From NCBI RefSeq assembly GCF_000383615.1, contig NZ_KB911589.1, positions 186,001-250,000 on the forward strand: 64,000 bases of DNA, given 5' to 3'. Under the pieces are notes generated by a model. The model was given only the letters and a program-made list of their open reading frames with translations. It made no database searches and was not told the DNA's origin. This DNA is from Streptomyces canus 299MFChir4.1 (GTDB lineage: Bacteria; Actinomycetota; Actinomycetes; Streptomycetales; Streptomycetaceae). Positions 49,667 through 57,849 of this stretch are shown piece after piece. How positions within the stretch are numbered: the stretch's first letter is position 1; every line of letters begins with the position of its first letter. The position numbers were made by a program, and so were the translations under genes.

Positions 49667-50467
49667 CTAGTAGCGCTCGTTGAGATAGCCCAGGAACTCG
49701 TCGTGGAGCAGGCCGTTGGAGGCGGCGGCGTTGCCGCTGTGCGGGCCCGGGCGGCCGTCGAGCCCGGTGAAGGTGCCGCCGGCCTCCGTGACGACGATCG
49801 CGTTCGCGGCCATGTCCCAGAGGGAGAGCTCCGGTTCCGCGCAGAGGTCGATCGAGCCCTCGGCGACCATCATGTACGGCCAGAAGTCGCCGTACGCGCG
49901 CGTGCGCCACACCTCGCGGGTCAGGTCCAGGAAGCCGCCCAGGCGGCCCTGGTCCTCCCAGCCGGTGAGGGAGGAGTAGGCGAAGGAGGCGTCCGAGAGC
50001 TTGCCGACCTGGGAGACGTGGAGGCGGGACGCGGAGGTGAGGCTGCGGCCGCTGAAGGCGCCGTGGCCCTTCGCGGCCCACCAGCGGCGGCCGAGGGCGG
50101 GGGCGGAGACCACGCCGACGACGGGCCGGTAGCCGCCCTCCGCCGCCTCCATCAGGGAGATCAGGGTGGCCCAGACGGGAACCCCTCGGACGTAGTTCTT
50201 GGTGCCGTCGATGGGGTCGATGACCCAGCGGCGCGGGCCCGTGCCCTCGACGCCGTATTCCTCGCCGAGGATGGCGTCGCGGGGGCGGGCGCGCTTGAGG
50301 TGGTTGCGGATGAGTTCCTCCGCCGCCTTGTCCGCCTCGCTGACGGGGGTCATGTCCGGCTTTGTCTCGACCTTGAGGTCCAGTGCCTTGAAGCGGTCCA
50401 TGGTGGTCGCGTCGGCCGCGTCCGCGAGGACGTGGGCGAGGCGGAGGTCGTCGAGGTAGTCCGGCAT
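49667..50467 (-). CDS. hisN: Histidinol-phosphatase HisN (inositol monophosphatase fold)
   Basis: An enzyme of 266 residues that removes phosphate from L-histidinol phosphate, the step before histidinol dehydrogenase in histidine synthesis. Magnesium ligands are those of the IMPase superfamily: the glutamate in ILGEEYG, WVIDPIDGTKNYVRG and LSLWDMAANAIVVTEAGG. S. coelicolor uses a HisN of this fold, and length and sequence agree with it. The other histidine genes are not in this window. The start ATG 50467 is clear, and the 226-base gap upstream serves the divergent TetR gene. Confidence 0.9.
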   Translation of the reverse strand: MPDYLDDLRLAHVLADAADATTMDRFKALDLKVETKPDMTPVSEADKAAEELIRNHLKRARPRDAILGEEYGVEGTGPRRWVIDPIDGTKNYVRGVPVWATLISLMEAAEGGYRPVVGVVSAPALGRRWWAAKGHGAFSGRSLTSASRLHVSQVGKLSDASFAYSSLTGWEDQGRLGGFLDLTREVWRTRAYGDFWPYMMVAEGSIDLCAEPELSLWDMAANAIVVTEAGGTFTGLDGRPGPHSGNAAASNGLLHDEFLGYLNERY

Positions 50468-50630
50468 GCTGCGAACGGTATCTGCCGCTGTCGGTACGGG
50501 GCCAGCGGGGCGGGGGTGCGGACCGTGGGGTGGGTCCGTGGGGCGGGTGCGTGCCGGTGGGGCCGGGTTTCGCGCCGGCCCGCCTGGGGCGGGCGCCGCC
50601 GCGCGCGCCTCTTCGTGCCCGCGTGACCCC

Positions 50631-50659
50631 TTGACAGTGCTTCCCCGCGCGTCAAATCT
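50631..50659 (+). promoter_or_regulatory. Candidate HrdB-type promoter of the TetR gene
   Basis: TTGACA (50631-50636), 17 bases, then AAATCT (50654-50659). The -35 is perfect and the -10 keeps only A2 and T6. Start codon 50694 lies about 30 bases after the expected transcript start. Confidence 0.5.
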
Positions 50660-50693
50660 GGGCGCAGGGCTGCTTGCTCCCTGGGAGGCGATG

Positions 50694-51299
50694 ATGCCTG
50701 CTGCGCGGGAATCGCTGCTGGATGCCGCTTACGCGGCGTTGGCGCGTCGGCCGTGGTCCGCTGTGCGGATGGTGGATGTCGCGGTGACGGCCGGAGTGTC
50801 CCGGCAGACGCTGTACAACGAGTTCGGGAGCAAGGAAGGGCTGGCCCGCGCGCTGGTGAGACGGGAGGCCGACGGGTATCTCGTCGGCGTCGACCGGGCG
50901 CTCACCTCGCACGGCGACGCCCGGGAGCGGCTGACCGCGACCGCCGAGTGGACCACCGCCTCCGCCCGGGAGAACGCGCTGGTCCGGGCCATGCTCACCG
51001 GCTGCTGGAGCGAGCGGCTGCCCTCGCCCACGCTCTCGGCGGTGCCGTCCTCCTCGGCCGTGCCGGCGCAGCGCCGGGCCGACGGAGCGCTGCCGTCACC
51101 GGGCGACTTCGTGGCACTGGTGCGCGACCGTGCCGTCTCCGTCCTCGCCGGACCCGGCGTCCACAAGGCGGACGTCCCCGACCTCGCCCGCTCCTGCGAA
51201 CTCGCCGTCCGGCTCGCCCTGTCCTGCGTGGCGGCCCCACCGGGTGAGGGCGGGGTCGCGGACCTGGTGCGGGGCGCGCTGCACCGGCAGCCGGTGTGA
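50694..51299 (+). CDS. TetR family transcriptional regulator
   Basis: A protein of 201 residues. The N-terminal helix-turn-helix (LLDAAYAALARRPWSAVRMVDVAVTAGVSRQTLYNEFGSKEGL) is typical, with the recognition helix TAGVSRQTLYNEFG. The ligand-binding C-terminal half is less conserved. GGGAGG lies 5 bases before ATG 50694. It faces the SMR efflux gene (convergent, 45 bases apart), so it may control that exporter, though TetR regulators more often face their targets divergently. Confidence 0.85.
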   Translation: MPAARESLLDAAYAALARRPWSAVRMVDVAVTAGVSRQTLYNEFGSKEGLARALVRREADGYLVGVDRALTSHGDARERLTATAEWTTASARENALVRAMLTGCWSERLPSPTLSAVPSSSAVPAQRRADGALPSPGDFVALVRDRAVSVLAGPGVHKADVPDLARSCELAVRLALSCVAAPPGEGGVADLVRGALHRQPV

Positions 51300-51344
51300 C
51301 CGGTGGTTCCGGAGTGACCGGTTGACTCCGGGTCTGACCGGTGC

Positions 51345-51668
51345 CTAGTGCTGTGAGCCCGAGAGCTGGAGCCCGATCACCCCGATGATCACCAGGCTGA
51401 TCGAGACGATCTTCAGCGTCGACACCAGGTCGTCGAGGAAGATCATCCCGTAGATCGCGGTGCCCGCCGCGCCGATGCCGGTCCACACCGCGTACGCGGG
51501 GCCGACGTCCAGCTTCTTCAGGGACAGGGTCAGCAGGCCGAAGCTGCCGAGGGCGAAGATGCAGAAGGCCACGGTCGGCCACAGCCGGGTGAAACCGTGG
51601 GAGAGCTTCAGGCACACGGCGAAACCGGTCTCCAGCAACCCGGCCACCACCACCAGCAGCCACGCCAT
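51345..51668 (-). CDS. Small multidrug-resistance family exporter (SugE/Gdx type)
   Basis: A protein of 107 residues with four membrane helices, working as an antiparallel dimer. The first helix MAWLLVVVAGLLETGFAVCLKLS has the essential glutamate in GLLETG, a feature of the Gdx/SugE branch (guanidinium export) rather than broad drug efflux. Other conserved blocks are AYAVWTGIGAAGTAIYG and IGLQLSG. ATG 51668 is used; the upstream open frame looks like noise. I did not find a guanidine riboswitch in the 88 bases before the gene. Confidence 0.85.
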   Translation of the reverse strand: MAWLLVVVAGLLETGFAVCLKLSHGFTRLWPTVAFCIFALGSFGLLTLSLKKLDVGPAYAVWTGIGAAGTAIYGMIFLDDLVSTLKIVSISLVIIGVIGLQLSGSQH

Positions 51669-51756
51669 GTGCTGTCCTCCCGTATGTCCGGCCGCATGCC
51701 CGGCTCGGTGCGAGTATGCACTTACCGAACTCGCGTACAGCCAAACAACGCGGAGG

Positions 51757-52767
51757 TCAGTCGCCCTCCGTCCGCTCCCGCGTCGACAGCAGCCGTCGCA
51801 GGGAGTACAGCCGGGCCGGATCGGCGTGGCCCTCGGCCACCCACGCGTCCAGCGCGCAGTCCGGCTCGTCATGGCTGCACGCCCGCGGACAGTTCTCGGT
51901 CCCGGGTTCCAGGTCGGGGAACGCGTGGATCACCCGGGACGGATCGACGTGGTGCAGACCGAACGACCGCAGGCCCGGGGTGTCGATCACCCAGCCGTCG
52001 TCGCCCGCCAGAGGCAGCGCCAACGCCGATGTCGTGGTGTGCCGGCCGCGGCCCGTCACCGCGTTGACATGGCCGGTCAGGCGCCTGCGGTCCTCCGGGA
52101 CCAGCGCGTTGACCAGGGTCGTCTTGCCGACGCCCGAGTGCCCGACGAACGCCGTGATCTTGCCGTCGAGCTGCTCGCGCACCCGGTCCACCGCGGCGCC
52201 GCTCTCCAGCTCCTCGCGACTGGTGACGACGTAGGGGATGTCCAGGTCGCCGTAGAGCTCCAGGAGTTTGTCCGGCGGGGCCAGGTCCGACTTGGTCATG
52301 ACCAGGAGCGGGGTGAGCCCGCCGTCGAAGGCCGCCACCAGGCAGCGGTCGATGAGACGGGGGCGGGGTTCCGGATCGGCGAGGGCCGTGACGATGGCGA
52401 GCTGGTCCGCGTTGGCGACGACCACCCGCTCGTAGGGATCGTCGTCGTCGGCCGTGCGGCGCAGGACCGAGGTGCGCTCCTCGATGCGGACGATCCGCGC
52501 GAGGGTGTCCTTCTGGCCGGACAGGTCGCCGACGAGGGCCACCCGGTCGCCGACGACCGCCGCCTTGCGGCCCAGTTCGCGGGCCTTCATGGCCATGACG
52601 ATCCGGTCCTCGACCAGGACGGTCAGCCGGCCCCGGTCGACGGTGAGGACCATGCCCCAGGACGCGTCCTCGTGCTTGGGCCGGATATGGGTGCGCGGCC
52701 GGTTGCCCTTGCGGTTGGGGCGGCTGCGGATATCGTCCTCGTCGGTGTGCTTGCCGTAGCGGCGCAT
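51757..52767 (-). CDS. rsgA: Ribosome small subunit-dependent GTPase RsgA
   Basis: A circularly permuted GTPase of 336 residues that checks maturation of the 30S subunit. An OB-fold N-domain precedes G4 (VMTKSDL), G1 (GHSGVGKTTLVNAL) and G3 (DTPGLRSFGL), in the permuted order. The C-terminal zinc motif is C-x4-C-x-H-x5-C (NCPRACSHDEPDCAL). It lies 13 bases after aroA on the same strand, an actinobacterial neighbour pair also seen in mycobacteria, and is probably in its transcript. Confidence 0.95.
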   Translation of the reverse strand: MRRYGKHTDEDDIRSRPNRKGNRPRTHIRPKHEDASWGMVLTVDRGRLTVLVEDRIVMAMKARELGRKAAVVGDRVALVGDLSGQKDTLARIVRIEERTSVLRRTADDDDPYERVVVANADQLAIVTALADPEPRPRLIDRCLVAAFDGGLTPLLVMTKSDLAPPDKLLELYGDLDIPYVVTSREELESGAAVDRVREQLDGKITAFVGHSGVGKTTLVNALVPEDRRRLTGHVNAVTGRGRHTTTSALALPLAGDDGWVIDTPGLRSFGLHHVDPSRVIHAFPDLEPGTENCPRACSHDEPDCALDAWVAEGHADPARLYSLRRLLSTRERTEGD

Positions 52768-52779
52768 GGCGTGTGTCCC

Positions 52780-54105
52780 CTACGCCTTTTCGCTCCCGAG
52801 CATCCCGCTCCACAGGTCCGGGAAGTCCGGCAGGGTCTTGGCCGTCGTGGCGACGTTCTCGATCTGTACCCCCTCGACCGCGAGGCCGATGATCGCGCCG
52901 GCCGTGGCCATGCGGTGGTCCTCGTAGGTGTGGAAGATCCCGCCGTGCAGCCGGCGCGGGCGGATGTGCAGGCCGTCGGCCGTCTCGGTGACGTCACCGC
53001 CGAGTTCGTTGATCTCCTTGGTGAGCGCGGCCAGCCGGTCCGTCTCGTGCAGACGCAGATGGGACACCCCGCGCAGGGTGGAGGGGGAGTCCGCGAGGGC
53101 CGCCACGGCCGCGATGCCGGGGGTCAGTTCGCCGACCTCGCCGAGGTCGGCGTCGATGCCGTGGACCGCACCCGAACCGGTGAACACCAGGCCGTACTCG
53201 GTGAGTTCGCAGGAACCGCCCATCTCGGTGAAGATCTCGCGCAGCCGGTCACCGGGCTGGGTGGTGCGGGCCGGCCAGTCCGGGATCACGACCTTGCCGC
53301 CGGTCACCAGGGCGGCCGCCAGGAACGGCTGGGCGTTGGACAGGTCGGGCTCGACGGTGAGGTCCCGGCCCAGCAGGGCGCCCGGCGTGACCCGCCAGAC
53401 GTTCGGCTCGCCGCCCGACTCCGGGGTGTCCACCTGGGCGCCCACCGCGCGCAGCATGTCCACGGTCATCCGGATGTGCGGCATCGAGGGCAGTGCCGAG
53501 CCCACGTGCCGGACCTCGACACCCTGGTTGAAGCGCGGGCCGGACAGCAGGAGCGCCGAGACGAACTGGGACGACGAGGACGCGTCGATCTCGACCGGTC
53601 CGCCGTCCAGGGCGCCGCCGCCGTGCACGGTGAGCGGCAGCGCGCCGCGGCCGTCGTCGTCGATCCGCGCTCCGAGGGCGCGCAGGGCGTCGATCACACC
53701 GGTCAGGGGGCGCTCGTACGACCTCGGGTCGCCGTCGAAGCGGATCGGGCCGTCGGCCAGCGCGGCGACGGGCGGGAGGAAGCGCATGACGGTGCCCGCG
53801 TTGCCGACGTCCACCGTGGCGGGGCCGCGGAGGCCGGCCGGCAGGACCCGCCAGGTCTCACCGGTGCCGTCGGGGCCCACTCCCTCTTCGATGCCCACGC
53901 CCATCTCGCGAAGGGCCGCCGCCATGAGGAGGGTGTCGCGGGAGCGGAGGGGGCGGCGCAGCCAGCCCGGCTCGCTGGCGAGGGCGGCCAGGACGAGAGC
54001 CCGGTTCGTGACTGACTTCGACCCCGGTACGTGGACCGTCGCGTCGACGGCTGCGCTCGCGTGGGGGGCGGGCCAGAGGGCGGTGTCTGAGGGGTTCGAA
54101 GCCAT
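52780..54105 (-). CDS. aroA: 3-phosphoshikimate 1-carboxyvinyltransferase (EPSP synthase)
   Basis: An enzyme of 441 residues that joins shikimate-3-phosphate and PEP in the pathway to chorismate and aromatic amino acids. Signature blocks: VPGSKSVTNRALVLAALA at the N-terminus, LPAGLRGPATVDVGNAGTVMRF, SSSQFVSALLL, and LRLHETDRLAALTKEINELGG near the C-terminus. The Gly in the NAGTVMR loop is present, as in glyphosate-sensitive enzymes. It leads rsgA in one unit. Start ATG 54105. Confidence 0.96.
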   Translation of the reverse strand: MASNPSDTALWPAPHASAAVDATVHVPGSKSVTNRALVLAALASEPGWLRRPLRSRDTLLMAAALREMGVGIEEGVGPDGTGETWRVLPAGLRGPATVDVGNAGTVMRFLPPVAALADGPIRFDGDPRSYERPLTGVIDALRALGARIDDDGRGALPLTVHGGGALDGGPVEIDASSSSQFVSALLLSGPRFNQGVEVRHVGSALPSMPHIRMTVDMLRAVGAQVDTPESGGEPNVWRVTPGALLGRDLTVEPDLSNAQPFLAAALVTGGKVVIPDWPARTTQPGDRLREIFTEMGGSCELTEYGLVFTGSGAVHGIDADLGEVGELTPGIAAVAALADSPSTLRGVSHLRLHETDRLAALTKEINELGGDVTETADGLHIRPRRLHGGIFHTYEDHRMATAGAIIGLAVEGVQIENVATTAKTLPDFPDLWSGMLGSEKA

Positions 54106-54188
54106 GGGGCCACTTTAGTAGGGGGTCGTGTTTCCGGTGCGGCGCCGTCTGGCCGGCCGCACCCCTGTGACGGGCGCTCGGGGCCGCG

Positions 54189-54911
54189 TCACACCTGCAG
54201 CAACCACCTGCCGCCGCCTATCAGTGAGCACACACTCACCGCGTGGAACAGGAACAGCCACAGTCCCGCGGGCACGTGCGTCAGGCGGGACAATTGGTCC
54301 GCGTCCGAGTCGCCCGCCCCGCCCCGCGCCCTCTTCGCCTGTAGCTCGAAAGCGGGACGCACTCCGCCCAGCAGCAGGAACCACACCACCGCGTACGCGA
54401 ACGCCGCCTGCACCTGGGGCCCGGCGAGCCAGGACACCACCACGAACGTGCCGCCGGTGACCAGCACCGTCAGCGCCCCGTACGCGTTGCGGATCATCAC
54501 CAGCATCGCCACCAGCAGGGCCGTCGCCGCCCACAGCAGCAGGGTGATGCGGCCGGCGGCGAGCAGGGCGGCGCCCCCGAGACCGAGCAGCGGGGGAGCC
54601 GTGTAGCCGGCCGCGGCGGTGAGGATCATGCCGATGCCGTGCGGCTTGCCCCGGCTGACGGTGAGGCCGCTGGTGTCGGAGTGCAGCCGTATGCCGGTGA
54701 GCTGACGTCCGGTCAGCAGGGCGACCAGACCGTGGCCGCCCTCGTGGGCGATGGTGATGGCGTTGCGCGAGAGCCGCCACAGCGTATGGGGGACCACTAT
54801 GGCGAGTGCCGCCACCATGGTGCCCAGCACCACCCACAGGTCGGGGTCGGGTTGCAGTCCGATGAGCCGGTCCCAGAGGTCGGGCAGCGCGGTCGATGCG
54901 GTGCTGTCCAT
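54189..54911 (-). CDS. M50-type membrane metalloprotease
   Basis: A site-2-protease-like membrane protein of 240 residues with about six helices. The zinc motif IAHEGGHGLVALL (HExxH) lies near residue 60 within a membrane segment, and GIGMILTAAAGYTAPP provides the second conserved region. No PDZ domain is seen. Family members cut membrane-bound substrates, but this compact subgroup has no assigned substrate. ATG 54911 follows a GGGAG-type site, and the longer open frame upstream is discarded. It is divergent from the HMCES gene. Confidence 0.82.
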   Translation of the reverse strand: MDSTASTALPDLWDRLIGLQPDPDLWVVLGTMVAALAIVVPHTLWRLSRNAITIAHEGGHGLVALLTGRQLTGIRLHSDTSGLTVSRGKPHGIGMILTAAAGYTAPPLLGLGGAALLAAGRITLLLWAATALLVAMLVMIRNAYGALTVLVTGGTFVVVSWLAGPQVQAAFAYAVVWFLLLGGVRPAFELQAKRARGGAGDSDADQLSRLTHVPAGLWLFLFHAVSVCSLIGGGRWLLQV

Positions 54912-55015
54912 GTTTCCCGGTGGCTCCCTCTCGTCGAGATCAACAGGGGCGGCGCGGAGCGCCGTCGTTGGGGGGTGGTGGTCGGGTGGCGGGTGGGCCT
55001 GGCAGTGTGGCACGT

Positions 55016-55831
55016 ATGTGCGGACGGTATGCAGCCAGTCGTGGGCCCGAGGATCTCGCAGGAATCTTTGAGATCGAGAAGTGGGAACCCGAGGAGATCC
55101 TGGAGCCCGACTACAACGTGGCCCCGACCAAGGAGGTCTATGCCGTCCTCGACCGTCCTCTCAAGGACGCCGAGGACCCGCGGCCGGTTCGGCAGCTGCG
55201 GAAGCTGAAGTGGGGCCTGGTCCCGAGCTGGTCCAAGACCCCCGAGGGCGCGGCCCGGATGATCAACGCGCGCGCGGAGACCGTGCACGAGAAGCCGTCG
55301 TACAAGAGGGCCTTCGCCACCCGCCGCTGCGTCATCCCGGCCGACGGCTACTACGAGTGGGTCACCGGGACCGGCGAGCGGGAGCTGGAGGTCGAGGGCA
55401 AGAAGAAGCGGCCGCGCAAGCAGCCGTACTTCGTGCTGCCCGCCGACGGCTCGGTCTTCGCGATGGCCGGGCTGTACGAGTTCTGGCGGGACAAGACCCT
55501 GCCCGACGACCATCCGCTGGCCTGGTGGGTGACCTGCTCCGTGATCACCACGGAGGCGGAGACCGGCCCGCTGGCCGTGTCCCCGGCCGACGGCCCACGC
55601 TCCCTCGCCGACATCCACCCGCGGATGCCGCTGATGCTGACCCCGGACCGCTGGGACACCTGGCTCGACCCGTCCCGCACCGACCTCGACGACCTGCGCT
55701 CCCTGCTCGCGCCGCCGCCCGAAGGGCTCATGCGCGCCTACCCGGTCTCCACCGCCGTCAGCAACGTGCGCAACAACGGGCCGGAGCTGCTGAAGGAGCT
55801 GGAGGGGCCCGAGGAGGGCACGCTCTTCTAG
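55016..55831 (+). CDS. HMCES/YedK-type DNA-protein crosslinking repair protein (SRAP)
   Basis: A protein of 271 residues that shields abasic sites in single-stranded DNA by forming a thiazolidine link through its N-terminal cysteine. After removal of Met the cysteine of MCGRYAA is free, as the mechanism needs. Other conserved residues lie in ARAETVHEKPSYKRAF, CVIPADGYYEW and DIHPRMPLML. An insert GERELEVEGKKKRPRKQPYF is basic. The ATG at 55016 is fixed by the catalytic Cys2. In mycobacteria the homologue also sits by aroA and rsgA. Confidence 0.93.
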   Translation: MCGRYAASRGPEDLAGIFEIEKWEPEEILEPDYNVAPTKEVYAVLDRPLKDAEDPRPVRQLRKLKWGLVPSWSKTPEGAARMINARAETVHEKPSYKRAFATRRCVIPADGYYEWVTGTGERELEVEGKKKRPRKQPYFVLPADGSVFAMAGLYEFWRDKTLPDDHPLAWWVTCSVITTEAETGPLAVSPADGPRSLADIHPRMPLMLTPDRWDTWLDPSRTDLDDLRSLLAPPPEGLMRAYPVSTAVSNVRNNGPELLKELEGPEEGTLF

Positions 55832-55840
55832 CCTTCTGGT

Positions 55841-56470
55841 GTGAAGACCGAGATCATCAGCACCGAGGCCGGGGACGCCCGCATCACCTGGCATCCGGCG
55901 AGGAAGGCGCGGCTCGTGCTGGCCGTCAGCCATGGCGCGGGCGGTGGCATCGAGGCGCGGGACCTCCAGGCGCTCGCCCGGGTGCTCCCCGGCCACGGGG
56001 TGAGCGTGGCGCTGGTCGAGCAGCCGTGGCGGGTGGCCGGCAAGAAGCTCGCGCCCGCGCCGAAGACCCTGGACGCGGGATGGCGGGGTCTGTGGCCCGC
56101 ACTCGTGAAGCCCGGCCTCCCGGTGATCTCCGGCGGCCGCAGCGCCGGGGCCCGGGTCGCCTGCCGTACGGCCGTGGAGCTGGGCGCCGCCGCGGTGCTC
56201 GCCCTGAGCTTCCCGCTGCACCCGCCGGGCAAGCCGGAGAAGTCGCGCGCCGACGAGCTGCTCGGATCCGGGGTGCCCACCCTGGTCGTACAGGGCGGCA
56301 ACGACCCGTTCGGAAAGCCCGGCGAATTCCCGGACGGATCGTTCGAGCTGGTCGAGGTGCCCTACGGCGACCATGGCTTCGCCGTGCCGAAGCGCGCGGA
56401 GATCACCCAGGACGAGGCCGTGACAGTCATCACGCAGGCGGTCTTGAAGTGGGTCGGGTCACTGGGGTAA
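55841..56470 (+). CDS. Small alpha/beta hydrolase (KANL3/Tex30 type)
   Basis: A cytosolic protein of 209 residues. The oxyanion strand VSHGAGGG, the nucleophile elbow ISGGRSAGARVA (GxSxG as GRSAG), the acidic turn QGGNDPFG and a histidine in YGDHGFAVP form the catalytic triad. The GTG at 55841 lies 10 bases after the HMCES stop. Its end is 7 bases before the SigR promoter of sigR, so the two units abut. The substrate is unknown. Confidence 0.85.
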   Translation: MKTEIISTEAGDARITWHPARKARLVLAVSHGAGGGIEARDLQALARVLPGHGVSVALVEQPWRVAGKKLAPAPKTLDAGWRGLWPALVKPGLPVISGGRSAGARVACRTAVELGAAAVLALSFPLHPPGKPEKSRADELLGSGVPTLVVQGGNDPFGKPGEFPDGSFELVEVPYGDHGFAVPKRAEITQDEAVTVITQAVLKWVGSLG

Positions 56471-56476
56471 AAGCCC

Positions 56477-56503
56477 GGGAATGCTGAGCCGTGAACCTCT
56501 GTT
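56477..56503 (+). promoter_or_regulatory. SigR-dependent autoregulatory promoter of sigR-rsrA (sigRp2)
   Basis: GGGAAT at 56477-56482, 18 bases, GTT at 56501-56503. It is an exact consensus match, upstream of the alternative start at 56562, so transcripts from it include the longer SigR' form. Its place agrees with the known p2 promoter of S. coelicolor. Confidence 0.9.
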
Positions 56504-56561
56504 GAGACGGTCAGAAGCGCTGAGAACAGCGCGGACCGCCGTAGGAGAGGAAGACCGCCGC

Positions 56562-57410
56562 ATGGGTTCCACCTTCTGCCCGAGCCGCAGCAGCCGTGCT
56601 GACCTGGACTGGACGGTGCTGCATGCGGCCAAGACCACCCCTATTCGGGGGGCGGCCGGGACGGGTAGTCGTCTATCCTCCAATTCCGGTGGCACCGGTT
56701 TCGTTGCTGCCCGGAATCTTGAGGAGGTGGGTCCGGTCACTGGGATCGACGCAGGGACCGACAACGGCCAGGCGGAGCAGCCCGAGGGCCAGGGCGCGAG
56801 CACGGAGTCGACTGCGGAGCGCACCGCGCGCTTCGAGCGGGACGCGCTCGAATTCCTCGACCAGATGTACTCGGCCGCTCTGCGCATGACGCGCAACCCG
56901 GCCGACGCCGAGGACCTGGTGCAGGAGACGTACGCCAAGGCGTACGCGTCCTTCCACCAGTTCCGCGAGGGGACCAACCTCAAGGCATGGCTGTACCGGA
57001 TCCTCACCAACACGTTCATCAACTCGTACCGCAAGAAGCAGCGCGAACCCCAGCGCTCCGCGGCCGAGGAGATCGAGGACTGGCAGCTCGCGCGTGCCGA
57101 GTCGCACATGTCGACCGGTCTGCGCTCCGCCGAGTCGCAGGCGCTCGACCACCTGCCCGACTCGGACGTGAAGGAAGCGCTGCAGGCGATCCCCGAGGAA
57201 TTCCGCATCGCCGTCTACCTCGCTGACGTAGAGGGCTTTGCGTACAAGGAGATCGCGGACATCATGGGGACACCCATCGGTACGGTGATGTCCCGCCTGC
57301 ACCGCGGTCGCCGTCAACTGCGCGGCATGTTGGAGGACTACGCGCGTGAGCGCGGGCTCGTGCCGGCCGGTGCCGGGGAGTCGAACGAAGCGAAAGGCTC
57401 GGGCTCATGA
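56562..57410 (+). CDS. sigR: RNA polymerase sigma factor SigR (long form SigR' from ATG 56562; short form from GTG 56727)
   Basis: An ECF sigma factor that directs the thiol-oxidative stress regulon. The short form begins at GTG 56727 and has 227 residues, the known S. coelicolor length. ATG 56562 lies exactly 55 codons upstream behind GGAGAGG and gives SigR', the unstable form made from the inducible promoter. Region 2 is DALEFLDQMYSAALRM...DAEDLVQETYAKAY, and region 4 is FRIAVYLADVEGFAYKEIADIMGTPIGTVMSRLHRGRRQLR. rsrA starts in its stop codon (ATGA). A weak TATCCT at 56674 could mark the constitutive promoter p1, for which I see no good -35. Confidence 0.95.
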   Translation: MGSTFCPSRSSRADLDWTVLHAAKTTPIRGAAGTGSRLSSNSGGTGFVAARNLEEVGPVTGIDAGTDNGQAEQPEGQGASTESTAERTARFERDALEFLDQMYSAALRMTRNPADAEDLVQETYAKAYASFHQFREGTNLKAWLYRILTNTFINSYRKKQREPQRSAAEEIEDWQLARAESHMSTGLRSAESQALDHLPDSDVKEALQAIPEEFRIAVYLADVEGFAYKEIADIMGTPIGTVMSRLHRGRRQLRGMLEDYARERGLVPAGAGESNEAKGSGS

Positions 57411-57718
57411 GCTGCGGAGAGCCGCACGAGACGGACTGCAGTGAGGTACTCGATCATCTCTACGAGTTCCTCGACAGCGAGATGCCGGACGTCGATCGCG
57501 CCAAGTTCAAGCAGCACTTCAGCGAGTGCTCGCCGTGTCTGGAGAAGTACGGCCTCGAAGAGGCCGTGAAGAAGCTGGTCAAGCGGTGCTGCGGCCATGA
57601 CGACGTGCCCAGCGACCTGCGCTCGAAGGTCCTGGGGCGGCTCGATCTGATCCGCACGGGGCAGACCGTGCCCGAGCACGACGTGACGGCCTCGCCGGTG
57701 ACTCCGCAGGAATCCTGA
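57407..57718 (+). CDS. rsrA: Zinc-binding anti-sigma factor RsrA
   Basis: A protein of 103 residues that binds and silences SigR in reduced cells and lets it go when disulfides form. The ZAS zinc motif is HFSECSPC with His37, Cys41 and Cys44, joined by Cys11. Cys3, Cys61 and Cys62 are also present, the full S. coelicolor set. It overlaps sigR by 4 bases, giving balanced synthesis. It is the end of the operon; the 131-base gap after it shows no clear terminator. Confidence 0.97.
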   Translation: MSCGEPHETDCSEVLDHLYEFLDSEMPDVDRAKFKQHFSECSPCLEKYGLEEAVKKLVKRCCGHDDVPSDLRSKVLGRLDLIRTGQTVPEHDVTASPVTPQES

Positions 57719-57849
57719 GTATCCGCAGGAGTCCTGAGCAGCGATCGCCGTTCACTCGAACGTGCTAATCGGCAGGTGATCACCCCGCGCCGCCTCCCCC
57801 CACCGTCCTACGCTCCTCGCAACTGTGCGAACTGGGCTGGAGGGGCGAC

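Noticed and set aside
51669..51756. Guanidine riboswitch before the Gdx-type exporter
   Set aside because: The 88 bases show no recognisable guanidine-I, -II or -III core; a covariance search would settle it.
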